DNA of 36,813 nucleotides. It comes from Fuerstiella sp. (GTDB lineage: Bacteria > Planctomycetota > Planctomycetia > Planctomycetales > Planctomycetaceae). A program made the position numbers and the translations under genes. This document shows, one piece after another, positions 7,508 to 16,559 of this stretch; the stretch's first letter is position 1, and every line of letters starts with the position of its first letter. The notes under the pieces are model-generated. The model was not told the DNA's origin. It searched no databases and was given only the letters and a program-made list of their open reading frames with translations. The DNA is taken from positions 21,344-58,156 of the forward strand of contig JALHMY010000058.1 of NCBI GenBank assembly GCA_022843805.1. Reading direction: 5' to 3'.

Positions 7508-9184
7508 TTATTCGCGGAACTGATATGAATACAGATCAGCGTCGTGCAGAACAAACCGGATGCGAACTGCTTTTCCGGCAAGCGATGAAAGATCGGCGTC
7601 TGCTTTCCACGTGAGGGGGCGATCGAGTGTATCGCCAAAGAGTTCTTCGCAGTCATCCAGAGCAAAGCCCGGCAAAGGCGTACCATTCTGATCCTGCAGT
7701 TCTGCTTTCAGGCTGCCGGCAGCTGATGTGGAAAAGTTAACGTACAGCGATGTGCCGGTGAAACGGACGGGCCTGGTGAGGAGTTCTCCGCCGGTCATGG
7801 GAGCATGCAGCGACACAAATCCGTCCATTCGAAGCGTGTGACGACGGAGCAGATCGCTGTTGCCGGTCCAGTAACTTTCCACCGCATACAGAGACAATTC
7901 GCCGGGAGCGCCTTCCAGAGAACCAGGAGTTTCAAGAATGCTCCAGGCAATGGCCTGATGCGCATAATTCCATGTGCCGCTGCGTTCGATTCCGGGACGC
8001 AGAAATCCTTCGTTCCAGCGTTTAAAGGTCACACCGTCCCGGCTTGCCATGAACAGGCCCTCGGTGATTGCTCGTCCATAACGTTCGCTGGATTTGGCTC
8101 GCCACTGTCGGTTTTCGAACTCGGGAAGTGCTCGCAATGATGCTGACCAGCGTTTAAGCTGCTCAGGTCCGGCACTGGCTCGGGCTTCATGATCCGGACC
8201 ATCGCTGTGACCTCGTTCGACATACCGCAGAGGAAAGCCGATCAGCAAATGTGGAGCTCGAAAATAGGGGTGAACCTGATTAGTGTATAACTGTTCTGAG
8301 GGCGAGTCGACGTATTGCAGATCCGCCTGATCTGTCCAGGTAATAAAATCCTTTGAGATGGCCGTACGAATCGCCCGATGTCCCTGCGGATCCCAGACCT
8401 TCTGATCACTGTAGCCGCCCTTAGTAAAGTATCTCCAGTAAGCCCGATAGTGGCCCTTTTCCGCATCCCAGAATGCAAGGTTCTGTGAATCAAATGCACC
8501 ATCAGAAATCACAGGCTGGTCGCTCATCGGAGACCAGTTCAATCCATCGGCTGATTTAAAGGCCAGCAGTCCCCGGCGGTTGTCCGCGGGCAGTCGGCTG
8601 GCGGGCAGCAGTGCCTTGTAGCGGGCGTCCGGAGGGGCTCCGGGATTCTGGTCTTTGAAGACAGCAGGTTCTCCGGGCTCGGATGTCGCATCGCCCACCT
8701 TCTGTCGTACCATCACAATATTATTGGCCCGACTGCCCTGGAACTCATGCAGTCCCAAAGCCGGTTTTTCCCAGCGAATGCCATCTTTGCTTTCCGCGTA
8801 GCAGCAGAACAGCCCATGCGTACCAGCGTCAACACCATCCGGCGTAACTTCCAAATGACCGGCCGCGTAGTACATGCGATACCGGTCAGTATCTTTGAAG
8901 ATGCTGTGGTAGACGCATCCGCTTCCTTCCCAGGGCTTGTCATGTACGATGGCGATTTCGCGGGGCACGGGATGATGCAGACGCAGCTCGGCCTTTCCGT
9001 CCAGTCGTTCGATCAGCCCGTCTTCAATAAACAGTTCTCGCCGCGATCCGATTTCGGTAACCGAATCGACTTGTGCAGCATCCTTTTGCTGTGCGGTCGC
9101 TGAATCACGAACGAGCAGCGGTCCGGTGGTCACTGACACCATGGCGACGATGGCCAACAGGCGGGTCGTCCTGAGATAAGTCAT
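7508..9184 (-). CDS. Secreted beta-propeller protein, glycoside hydrolase (GH32/43-like)
   Basis: I start at ATG 9184, giving a clean signal peptide (MTYLRTTRLLAIVAMVSVTTGPLL) and a 14-nt gap to the S9 gene; the frame is open to an ATG at 9220 that would overlap that gene. The product is 558 aa. It begins with GSRRELFIEDGLIERLDG, seen in planctomycete secreted glycosidase-like proteins, and continues with repeated blade-like segments such as YRMYYAAG, YAESKDGIRWEKP, FKSADGLNWSPMSDQP and ASRDGVTFKRWNEGF. These repeated D-G-W turns are typical of five-bladed propeller glycosidases and sialidase-like folds. A beta-sandwich-like C-terminus follows. Catalytic residues were not assigned, so hydrolase activity is an inference. 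Confidence 0.78.
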   Translation of the reverse strand: MTYLRTTRLLAIVAMVSVTTGPLLVRDSATAQQKDAAQVDSVTEIGSRRELFIEDGLIERLDGKAELRLHHPVPREIAIVHDKPWEGSGCVYHSIFKDTDRYRMYYAAGHLEVTPDGVDAGTHGLFCCYAESKDGIRWEKPALGLHEFQGSRANNIVMVRQKVGDATSEPGEPAVFKDQNPGAPPDARYKALLPASRLPADNRRGLLAFKSADGLNWSPMSDQPVISDGAFDSQNLAFWDAEKGHYRAYWRYFTKGGYSDQKVWDPQGHRAIRTAISKDFITWTDQADLQYVDSPSEQLYTNQVHPYFRAPHLLIGFPLRYVERGHSDGPDHEARASAGPEQLKRWSASLRALPEFENRQWRAKSSERYGRAITEGLFMASRDGVTFKRWNEGFLRPGIERSGTWNYAHQAIAWSILETPGSLEGAPGELSLYAVESYWTGNSDLLRRHTLRMDGFVSLHAPMTGGELLTRPVRFTGTSLYVNFSTSAAGSLKAELQDQNGTPLPGFALDDCEELFGDTLDRPLTWKADADLSSLAGKAVRIRFVLHDADLYSYQFRE

Positions 9185-9198
9185 GAGACGCTCGACTT

Positions 9199-11442
9199 TC
9201 AGAGTGGATTGGGCGGGCAATACTGTTTCAGCCAGGAGAAAATTTCGTTGTGCCAGTAACGGCTGTTGGCCGGTTTCGTCACCCAGTGTCCTTCATCGGG
9301 GAAGTTAATGAACCTGCTGGGCACACCGAGTCTTTGCAGGGTTGTAAACAGCTGATGGCCTTCGCTGACGGGCACACGAAAATCCAGATCGTTGTGAATA
9401 ATCAGCATGGGTGTTTTGAAACTGGCGGCGAGGCGATGAGGAGAATGCTGCTCATAGGAATGTCGATTTTCTCCCCATGGTGGTCCACCATGTTCATATT
9501 CGTCAAACCACAGCTCTTCAGTCGTTGCGTACATACTGTCAAAATTGTAAACGCCGCAATGCGTCACCAGGGTTTTAAACTTTGTCGTTTTCCCCTGAAA
9601 CAAATTCATCATATAACCGCCAAAGGATGCGCCGGCGGAAAACATTCGACTGGTATCAATCCATGGCTGCTGTTCCATGTGAGCAACCCCGGCCATCAGG
9701 TCTTCGTAGCATCTCCCTCCCCAGTCACCGCTGATCTGATCCGTATACAGCTGACCAAATCCGGTGCTGCCGCGCGGATTTGGTGCGGCAATGACGTATC
9801 CCTGAGACGCCCAGATCTGAGGATTCCAGCGAAAGCTCCAGCCATCCGACCAGGCACCCTGAGGACCTCCGTGGACCAGATATCCGAGTGGCCATTTCTT
9901 TTCCGCCGAGAATCCGGGAGGTTTCAGAATCCACATCTGCATGGGGACGCCGTCAGCGCCGGGAACTCGAACGCTTTCGGCTTCAGGCAAATTCAGTTCT
10001 GCGAGGAGTTTTTCATTTGCTCGAGAGAGATTTGCTCCGGGGACCTTTGAATCAGCCAGGGATTCTTCCAGCTGAACTCGAAACACTTCTGCCGGGTATG
10101 TCAGGCGGGCATGGTTACAAACCAGCACTTTGCCATCCCGGGAAATGCTGAGGTTTGTCAGAGTTCCGACGGATGGCACTTTGCGGACTTCGTTGGGGCG
10201 GGCAGTGTTCAAACTGCAGAGAGGCTTTGTGCCTTCAAACTCCGCCGTGACCAGCAGTTCAGAATTGTTCTTCCAGACAATTTCATCAAACGACAGATCC
10301 ACCGATGCTGACAGCGAAGCGGGTGGACCCGTAAAACGGCCGCTGCGGTCGACACTGACCAGTATGATCTCCCATTTGTCGGCTTCATAGCCCGGTTTTC
10401 GCTGGCGGCGATAAGCCAGTTTGCTTCCATCAGGGGAGAACACCGGCAATCCGTCAGCCGCCATGTTTTCGGCCGTCAGCGTTTCCCAGCTGGTTGTGCC
10501 GCCTGACACAGGGACTCGACACAGGTCATAATTTGTGCTCCACGCCTCATCGGTGGCGGGTACGGCATTAAAGATCAGATGGCTGCTGTCCGGTGAGAAG
10601 CAAAAATCCTGTGATGCTGAAAATGTGGTTGACGTTGGAAAGGCATCGCGGTCGCCGGGAGTAACGTCGCGGGGTGCACTGGCTTCCGGCATTCCGTGAC
10701 TGTTCATCGTGATATCGACAACAAACAAATGCTGACGCTTATCTTCCACATAACTGTCCCAGTGACGGTAGAACAGTCGCCGGAAGACTTTTGCTTTCAC
10801 GGGTGAGGCCGCTGCGGCGTCCATCCGGGCCTTATTGGCTGCATCACTTTCCGAAAACGGCTTTGTGGAAAACTCCGGGAAAACGGCTGAGACGAAAGCC
10901 ACATGTTTGCCGTCGGGTGACCAGATTCCGCCGGAGGCATCGGTACTGATGGTCGTGAGCTGCTTCGCTTCCCCACCGTCGACACCAATGATCCACAGCT
11001 GGCCGCTGCCCGACCGGGTTGATTCAAACAGGATCCAGCGTCCATCCGGCGACCATCGCGGATTGTTATCTTTGGCGGTTGAATTTGTCAGGGGACGGGC
11101 GGGCGAGGAGCCGTCAGAAGCTGCGATCCACAGGCGGGAGACGGACTTATTATTCTGCGAATCAGTGATTTCAGAAATCGCGTAAACCACCTTTGAACCG
11201 TCCGGACTCACCTGCGGAGCGGCAACTCGCTGAAACTTAAAGAGATCTTCAACTGTCAGTGAACGTCGAGTCATAGAGTTACTGGCCTGAACGGAACTGG
11301 CTGCCGTGAATTGTGTGAGTGCAGCTGCAGCGAGTGTTTGAGCGGGAGAAGTCTGCTGAGAGCGGGCAAATTCCGGGCGACCGATAAATGCCGACATCAG
11401 CAGGTATAAAGCAATGGAACGATGAAATCGGAGACGCCGCAT
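9199..11442 (-). CDS. S9 family prolyl oligopeptidase (DPP/acylaminoacyl-peptidase-like), secreted
   Basis: ATG at 11442 gives a signal peptide (MRRLRFHRSIALYLLMSAF) with AAGGACC upstream; an in-frame ATG at 11478 is less likely. The 747-aa protein has an N-terminal WD40-like (PD40) propeller, with repeats such as VSPDGSKVVYAIS, WSPDGRWILFEST and WSPDGKHVAFVS, followed by an alpha/beta-hydrolase domain. The catalytic triad is visible: Ser606 in AGASFGGYM, Asp687 in NDLDFRVP and His719 in DEGHWV. It should degrade oligopeptides outside the cytoplasm. It is the first gene of a tight minus-strand group (14-nt gap to the glycosidase-like gene), 138 nt after pyruvate kinase. Confidence 0.93.
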   Translation of the reverse strand: MRRLRFHRSIALYLLMSAFIGRPEFARSQQTSPAQTLAAAALTQFTAASSVQASNSMTRRSLTVEDLFKFQRVAAPQVSPDGSKVVYAISEITDSQNNKSVSRLWIAASDGSSPARPLTNSTAKDNNPRWSPDGRWILFESTRSGSGQLWIIGVDGGEAKQLTTISTDASGGIWSPDGKHVAFVSAVFPEFSTKPFSESDAANKARMDAAAASPVKAKVFRRLFYRHWDSYVEDKRQHLFVVDITMNSHGMPEASAPRDVTPGDRDAFPTSTTFSASQDFCFSPDSSHLIFNAVPATDEAWSTNYDLCRVPVSGGTTSWETLTAENMAADGLPVFSPDGSKLAYRRQRKPGYEADKWEIILVSVDRSGRFTGPPASLSASVDLSFDEIVWKNNSELLVTAEFEGTKPLCSLNTARPNEVRKVPSVGTLTNLSISRDGKVLVCNHARLTYPAEVFRVQLEESLADSKVPGANLSRANEKLLAELNLPEAESVRVPGADGVPMQMWILKPPGFSAEKKWPLGYLVHGGPQGAWSDGWSFRWNPQIWASQGYVIAAPNPRGSTGFGQLYTDQISGDWGGRCYEDLMAGVAHMEQQPWIDTSRMFSAGASFGGYMMNLFQGKTTKFKTLVTHCGVYNFDSMYATTEELWFDEYEHGGPPWGENRHSYEQHSPHRLAASFKTPMLIIHNDLDFRVPVSEGHQLFTTLQRLGVPSRFINFPDEGHWVTKPANSRYWHNEIFSWLKQYCPPNPL

Positions 11443-11580
11443 TGGAGGTCCTTCTGTTTCGGAGGAGATCGGCAACACGCGAATTGCCTGAATGCGTGGG
11501 TGATGACTACGAATAACTGATTTTCATCCGGGGACGACCCGGTCGTGCCGGGCATGCTCGATTGTGGCAGGAATGCTTAA

Positions 11581-13089
11581 TCAGGGAATGACATGCACCA
11601 TCATCAGGTCATGTGCTTCGCCCAGCCAGTTGGTATGTCCGACGATAACAACCCGGCTGCCTGAGCGGAGCAGATCCTGTTGAGCGCCCCATTTTACAAC
11701 GAAGTCAAGCAGAGCCTCCGCCGACTGTCGACCCTGCTGATGCAGAATGGGCGAGACACCCCAGTACAGACACATCCTGCGAGCCACTTCTTCACGGTCA
11801 GTGATCGCCAGGATGGGTACTCGGCCCCGATACCGTGACAGGGCCAGAGCCGTGCGTCCTGTGATCGTGGCCACCACGATCAGATCCGCCTGAAGGTACT
11901 CGGCCGCGGCGACTGCACCCTGCGTGACTGCTTCAGTAATGGGGCGTGCCCGGCGGGATTCATTGCATTTGAGGTCAACGGGGGTGAGAGGTTTTACAAG
12001 AGTTTCCGCTTCGCTGGCAATTCGATCCATCATGCGCACACATTGAATGGGATGCTGGCCGATTGCTGTTTCTCCGGACAACATCACGGCGTCAGTGCCG
12101 TCGATCACTGCATTGGCCACATCGGTAACCTCCGCCCGCGTCGGCAGTTCGTTCGACTGCATGCTGTCGAGCATCTGCGTGGCGGTGATCACCGGGATCC
12201 GGAATTCGTTACACCGCCGAATGATCTGTTTCTGCAGGATGGGCACTCTGGTAATGTCGGCTTCCACACCCAGATCGCCTCGGGCGACCATTACGGCATC
12301 GGTTGCGTGCAGGATGTTGTCCAGATCGTCAATGGCTTCCGTCTTTTCGATTTTCGCAACAATCAGCGGTGTGACAGATGGTTTTTGTTCGGCGATCAGC
12401 TGATGCAGAAGATGAATATCTTTTGCGTGCCGAACAAAACTCAGACCGATGAAGTCCAGATTCTGACTGAGTGCCCATTTCAGGTCTTCCCGGTCCTTAG
12501 CGGTAACGCTGGGAGTGCTGAGTTCCACGCCGGGCAGGTTGACACCCTGCCGACTGCGAACTTTTCCGCCCTGTGTTACCAGGCAGCGAATCCATGTTCC
12601 GTCAGTTGACTTTTCAATAACAGCCATCGAAACCGTGCCATCCGCCAGCAGAATTCGATCGCCCGACTTCACATCGTCAATCAGCGGGTCATAGGTGCAG
12701 GTGAGGTCAGTCGGATCCTCAGATGTCAGCCCGCGGACAAAACGAAATACAGAACCTTCCACACACTGAACGTCACCGCCGACAATTTCTCCCAGTCGAA
12801 TTTTCGGGCCGGACAGGTCACCAAGGATTCCGACCGGGGTGCCCAGTTCCGACGAGATCTTTCGAATCATCTGAACCCGTTCGGCCAGCCAGTCATACTG
12901 ACCATGTGCAAAGTTCAGACGGAAGATGTCGACACCGGACGCGACAAGCTGCTTCAGTACATCGATTGATTCGCAGGCAGGCCCGACTGTGGCAATAATA
13001 CGCGTCTTGATAATTCGACGGCGGGAAGGCAAACGGCTCGCAGACAAACTCATATCATTACTTTCAGTGCCGATACCGGCAGCAGACAT
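11581..13089 (-). CDS. pyk: Pyruvate kinase
   Basis: It catalyses phosphoenolpyruvate + ADP to pyruvate + ATP, the last step of glycolysis, in the cytoplasm. The length (502 aa) is slightly above the usual ~470. Landmarks run in order: KTRIIATVGPA at the N-terminus, RLNFAHG, the active-site region LIVAKIEKTEAIDD, VMVARGDLGVE, ITATQMLDSM and EVTDVANAVIDGTDAVMLSGETA. The C-terminal domain ends in a GHTNWLGEAHDLMMVHVIP tail. The start could be ATG 13089 or ATG 13053; the first 12 residues are not conserved-looking. It lies 9 nt after a small HicB-like gene and is probably co-transcribed with it. Confidence 0.97.
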   Translation of the reverse strand: MSAAGIGTESNDMSLSASRLPSRRRIIKTRIIATVGPACESIDVLKQLVASGVDIFRLNFAHGQYDWLAERVQMIRKISSELGTPVGILGDLSGPKIRLGEIVGGDVQCVEGSVFRFVRGLTSEDPTDLTCTYDPLIDDVKSGDRILLADGTVSMAVIEKSTDGTWIRCLVTQGGKVRSRQGVNLPGVELSTPSVTAKDREDLKWALSQNLDFIGLSFVRHAKDIHLLHQLIAEQKPSVTPLIVAKIEKTEAIDDLDNILHATDAVMVARGDLGVEADITRVPILQKQIIRRCNEFRIPVITATQMLDSMQSNELPTRAEVTDVANAVIDGTDAVMLSGETAIGQHPIQCVRMMDRIASEAETLVKPLTPVDLKCNESRRARPITEAVTQGAVAAAEYLQADLIVVATITGRTALALSRYRGRVPILAITDREEVARRMCLYWGVSPILHQQGRQSAEALLDFVVKWGAQQDLLRSGSRVVIVGHTNWLGEAHDLMMVHVIP

Positions 13090-13098
13090 CCAGTGTCG

Positions 13099-13416
13099 TT
13101 ACAAATGCACAGGCACGAAACGTTCGACTTCACCGGCAGACGCTTTTTGAGGCGGATCCAGCCAGGCAACGGGCTGATTTCCCTCCAGCGACTCCTTCAT
13201 TAACGCTTTAAACTTGCGGGTGATCGCCAGCAGCACATCTCGCTCTGTGTTCCCTTCTGCCGTAATCGATGGCAGACTGGCAACCCGACCTGCGATGCGG
13301 CGAGTGTCAGGACAGGTACGCAATATCACAATGCAGTTGAAAACAGGAACGGGGCCGGTTGTCGGTGTTCCACAACTGGATTCCGTCACAAGCGGCAGTG
13401 AATCTGACTGATTCAA
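13099..13416 (-). CDS. Small conserved-looking protein with HicB-like central fold
   Basis: This 105-aa product starts at TTG 13416, with AAAGGACC about 8 nt upstream. No Met follows, so TTG is the best start. The central segment (RIAGRVASLPSITAEGNTERDVLLAITRKFKALM) has the pattern of HicB-type partial RNase H folds: a beta strand, a turn with G(N/D)TE, then a helix. The C-terminus reads GEVERFVPVHL. No DNA-binding ribbon-helix-helix and no HicA toxin gene is adjacent. The stop lies 9 nt before pyk, so the two genes probably share a transcript. Function is unknown; a regulatory or accessory role near pyruvate kinase is only inference. Confidence 0.7.
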   Translation of the reverse strand: MNQSDSLPLVTESSCGTPTTGPVPVFNCIVILRTCPDTRRIAGRVASLPSITAEGNTERDVLLAITRKFKALMKESLEGNQPVAWLDPPQKASAGEVERFVPVHL

Positions 13417-13616
13417 GACGGTGGTCCTTTGTTGTTGTGTCGAGGGGGTGTTGTTTGGAATTTTCCAGCGGCCTGCGAGGAATTTCTGAATCGCCCCAAT
13501 GTTCGAAGCCCGGAAGGACGGTAAGATACCTGAACCGAAGAGGTTTCGTCCATCTGATCGAATAAATCAGGACGATCTGGTTTGCTGTTTATCACTTTGT
13601 TTCCGGAGAGAGCGAC

Positions 13617-14789
13617 ATGTCTGAATCAACCGCTGCCAGACATCGAACTGTTCTTTTGTTCGCCTGCATGATTTCGACAGGCCTCCTGCATTCTATGGCG
13701 TCAAAATCCTTTGCTCAGGCAGCGGATTCCGTCGTCAGCGTAAAAAACTCTGCTGCATCCGATCAGAATCTTGTCGGAATGCGTCAAAGAGCGATCCAGT
13801 TCCTTGAGGTTACTCAGGCGGCCGACGGATCATGGACCAGTCCTGAGGCGGTTGGTATCAGCGGACTGGTTACTGCATCGCTTCTGAAAAGTGGTCAGCC
13901 AATCGACAGTCCTCTGGTGTCACGCGGTCTGGCGTTTCTCATAAAGAATCAGCAGCCCAGTGGTGGAATTCATTCGGCTGCGAGTCGTCACCAGAACTAC
14001 GAAACGTGCATCGCTATTCTTGCTCTGGCGGAAGCCAATGCCGACGGACGCTACACAGGTACCATTAAGAAGGCAGAGCAGTTTTTGCGAGGCCTGCAGT
14101 GGGACGAGGGTGAAGGGATTGAATCATCGGATGGTGCCTACGGCGGTGGCGGGTATGACAGCAAGCAGCGGCCCGATATGTCCAACACCCAGTTTTTGAT
14201 TGAAGCGCTGAAGAAGGCTGGAGTCAGTGAGAACGATCCGGCCATGCAGAAGGCACTGATCTTTGTCTCCCGCGCGCAGAACCTGGAGTCTCCTCACAAC
14301 ACTCTGCCGTACGCAAATAAGGTAAACGACGGCGGTTTCATTTATACTCCAGCCAAAGGCGGTGAATCCAAAGCGGGTAACACGGACAATGGCGGTTATA
14401 AATCCTACGGCAGCATTACTTATGCCGGGCTGAAGAGTCTGATTTTTGCCGGACTGAATCGTGAAGATGAACGAGTCAAAGCGGCAACCGCATGGATCCG
14501 CAGTCATTATACTCTGGACGAAAATCCGGGCATGGGCCAGCAGGGCCTTTTCTATTACTACCACACGTTTGCAAAGACGATGTCGGTGCTGGGTGAAACG
14601 GACTTTTCTGACGCGGATGGGAAAAAACATGCGTGGAGAAATGAACTGGTCGACCGTCTGAAAACCCTGCAGCAAAAAAATGGAAGCTGGATTAATCCGG
14701 CCGACCGCTGGTACGAAGGTGATCCAAATCTGGTGACTGCCTACTGTCTTCTGGCGCTCAGTTACTGTGACGCCGAGCCGGAAAAATAA
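13617..14789 (+). CDS. Secreted prenyltransferase/squalene-cyclase-like repeat protein
   Basis: The 390-aa product has a signal peptide ending near SKSFAQAAD. The mature part contains repeats of the alpha/alpha-toroid type found in terpene cyclases and prenyltransferases: FLEVTQAADGSWTSPEAVG, FLIKNQQPSGGIHS, FLRGLQWDEGEGI, GGFIYTP and LKTLQQKNGSWINPADRWYEGDPN. The aspartate-rich DxDD cyclase motif was not seen, so enzymatic cyclisation is doubtful. Planctomycetes encode many such exported proteins of unknown role. It is divergent from the HicB-like/pyk pair across about 200 nt, in which no strong promoter was recognised. A second relative lies at 22356-24083. Confidence 0.85.
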   Translation: MSESTAARHRTVLLFACMISTGLLHSMASKSFAQAADSVVSVKNSAASDQNLVGMRQRAIQFLEVTQAADGSWTSPEAVGISGLVTASLLKSGQPIDSPLVSRGLAFLIKNQQPSGGIHSAASRHQNYETCIAILALAEANADGRYTGTIKKAEQFLRGLQWDEGEGIESSDGAYGGGGYDSKQRPDMSNTQFLIEALKKAGVSENDPAMQKALIFVSRAQNLESPHNTLPYANKVNDGGFIYTPAKGGESKAGNTDNGGYKSYGSITYAGLKSLIFAGLNREDERVKAATAWIRSHYTLDENPGMGQQGLFYYYHTFAKTMSVLGETDFSDADGKKHAWRNELVDRLKTLQQKNGSWINPADRWYEGDPNLVTAYCLLALSYCDAEPEK

Positions 14790-14970
14790 GGCGACTGATT
14801 TGCCGCAATGTCTTTTTTGCCGCTGACTGCTCAGGATTCGCATTAGCGGAATTGAGTTAATGCGGGCATTGCAACGCGGGTTAACATCGGATAATTGTGT
14901 TTGCAAGATCCGGTGGCCAGCCTGCAATCGTTAAACGGCCCGGATAGATTTGTTCCGGGAGCCTTATTTC

Positions 14971-15687
14971 ATGCCCGTTGATAAGTCGGGTGCTCGAATC
15001 CGACAGATGTTTGGGGAAATCGCCGGTCGCTACGATTTCATGAATCATTTTCTGTCGGCCGGCACTGATATTTACTGGCGCTGGCAAACCGTCCGTATGG
15101 CTCAGCCATTCAACGACTCTCCCATGCTGGATGTCTGTACCGGCACGGGAGATCTGGCATTTGCCTTTCGCCGAAAACTGAACAGTGACGCACCCGTGAT
15201 CGGCACGGATTTTACTCATGGAATGCTGCGACTGGCCGAACGCAAGCGTGCGGATCGGCGCGTGGTCTTTCTGGAAGCCGATACGCTGTCGCTGCCATTT
15301 CCCTCAAACACCTTTCAGGTGGTGTCTGTGGCGTTTGGGCTGCGAAACGTCTCCAGCACCATTGGCGGACTCAAGGAAATGACGCGAGTCTGCCAGCCTG
15401 GGGGAAAAGTTCTGGTTCTGGAGTTTTCGCTGCCTGACAATCGTTTACTCAGCCGCGTGTACCAGTGGTATTTTCGCAATGTGCTTCCCCGTCTGGGACA
15501 GCTGCTGGTTCGAAATCGACAGGCTGCTTACGAATATCTGCCACAGTCCGTGTCGGAGTTTCCCAGTGGAAATCAGCTGACCGGGCTCATGGAAGAGGCT
15601 GGTCTGGTGAATACCTCGTTCCGCTCGCTGACTGCGGGCATTGCAACGGTGTATATTGGCCACAAGCCGGCAAAATCGGAACAGTAA
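14971..15687 (+). CDS. ubiE: UbiE/MenG-type demethylmenaquinone methyltransferase
   Basis: SAM-dependent C-methylation of the quinone ring in menaquinone (or ubiquinone) synthesis. I use ATG 14971, preceded by GGGAG about 10 nt upstream; the frame extends to TTG 14950. The 238-aa product shows the family signature GRYDFMNHFLSAGTDIYWRW near residue 22, the SAM motif LDVCTGTGDLAF, and VSVAFGLRNV followed by QPGGKVLVLEFS. Length and motif order are normal for UbiE/MenG. Planctomycetes generally use menaquinone, so MenG is the likelier role. The upstream gap (14790-14970) holds a possible GATAAT -10 near 14890, poorly spaced from any -35. Confidence 0.94.
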   Translation: MPVDKSGARIRQMFGEIAGRYDFMNHFLSAGTDIYWRWQTVRMAQPFNDSPMLDVCTGTGDLAFAFRRKLNSDAPVIGTDFTHGMLRLAERKRADRRVVFLEADTLSLPFPSNTFQVVSVAFGLRNVSSTIGGLKEMTRVCQPGGKVLVLEFSLPDNRLLSRVYQWYFRNVLPRLGQLLVRNRQAAYEYLPQSVSEFPSGNQLTGLMEEAGLVNTSFRSLTAGIATVYIGHKPAKSEQ

Positions 15688-15867
15688 TTTCCAGTGAACC
15701 GCACTGATTGAAATCTTTCCATTTGACATTTCGCGAATTGACTCCGGGTCACCCCCTCCATCATTCTCAGCACGATCCCGTTAATCATGTTACGGTTTCG
15801 TCAAAAATGCAGATTCGCCGAATTAAAGTCGAGCGGCTGACAGGAACTCTCTGAGGGGGGAGAATCA

Positions 15868-16359
15868 ATGAAGTTCAGAAAAGACATTTTCCTGTCGGTG
15901 GCTGCGGCCATCGCAGGAGTCGTCAGCAGCCATCTGGCTGCGGCCGATGATTTTCAGGTCACTGATACGTGGGTCATGCAGATTTCGCCGGCGGTGAGAG
16001 TTCTGCCCGGTGCAGCCACATCCGCCCCGGCGATACCTCCTGTGCCGTCGGAAAACGGAACAGCGCCTGCTGCTTCGTCAGCACGGTCCGTCGATCCGGC
16101 TGATTATGCCCGGATCTATCAGTCCATCCCTTTTAACAGGGCGGAATACAACGCCAATCCCAATTATCGCCACGACAGCGCGATGGAGATTCTGACGGGC
16201 AATGCCCGCCATCAGACGATCGTGAAACATTCCAATGAGCGTCCCGTGGTTTATGATCAGCCCAGGATGCACGCAATTCCCTATCGCTATAACAATCCGA
16301 ACTGGGGCCTGAATTACTATTTCTACTTCCCTTACTGGAATGCTCGTGGTTTCTATTGA
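15868..16359 (+). CDS. Small secreted protein of unknown function
   Basis: The start at ATG 15868 has a strong purine-rich site (GAGGGGGGAG) 6-7 nt upstream, unusual for this window and suggestive of high expression. The 163-aa product has a signal peptide (MKFRKDIFLSVAAAIAGVVSSHLAAA, cleavage near AAA-DD). An Ala/Pro-rich linker (residues ~45-75) follows. The C-terminal third is rich in Tyr, Asn and Pro and ends in a cluster of aromatics (NYYFYFPYWNARGFY). No domain was recognised. It may be a cell-envelope or matrix protein, which is inference. It stands alone, 180 nt after ubiE and 200 nt before the zinc metallopeptidase gene. Confidence 0.8.
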   Translation: MKFRKDIFLSVAAAIAGVVSSHLAAADDFQVTDTWVMQISPAVRVLPGAATSAPAIPPVPSENGTAPAASSARSVDPADYARIYQSIPFNRAEYNANPNYRHDSAMEILTGNARHQTIVKHSNERPVVYDQPRMHAIPYRYNNPNWGLNYYFYFPYWNARGFY

Positions 16360-16424
16360 GAGCTGATCGCCAAATAATTTTCAGTCGGAAGCCATTGACG
16401 AAGTGGTACAGGCTGCAATGCTCC

Positions 16425-16433
16425 TGATATAAT
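16425..16433 (+). promoter_or_regulatory. Extended -10 promoter candidate for the zinc metallopeptidase gene
   Basis: TGATATAAT at 16425-16433 fits the extended -10 consensus TGnTATAAT exactly. No good -35 lies at 17 nt (TTGACG at 16395-16400 is too far, 27 nt), which is tolerable for an extended -10 promoter. Transcription would start near 16440, just before a hairpin, leaving a 5' leader of about 120 nt. Confidence 0.4.
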
Positions 16434-16444
16434 CTGGCACTGAC

Positions 16445-16484
16445 GGGCCGGTCAGAGCGGGTAAATCCCGTGTCTGATCGGCCC
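16445..16484 (+). promoter_or_regulatory. Strong hairpin in the leader of the zinc metallopeptidase gene
   Basis: GGGCCGGTCAGAGCGGG (from 16445) can pair with TCCCGTGTCTGATCGGCCC (to 16484) around a short AT-rich loop, giving an imperfect stem of about 15 pairs. No T-run follows, so it does not look like a simple intrinsic terminator of the upstream gene. Its place between a likely promoter and the start codon at 16560 would suit a 5'-leader control or stability element. Confidence 0.45.
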
Positions 16485-16559
16485 TTGTGCTTGATGCCCG
16501 ACAAAACAGACGCCTTAAACGACAGATGTCTGACAGGCCTGACCTCTGGAGAAGTTCAA

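Noticed and set aside
15721..15751. TTGACA at 15723-15728 as a promoter for the small secreted protein gene
   Set aside because: No -10 like sequence lies 16-18 nt downstream.
16395..16433. A standard -35/-10 promoter pairing TTGACG with TATAAT
   Set aside because: The spacing is 27 nt, too long; the extended -10 reading was kept instead.
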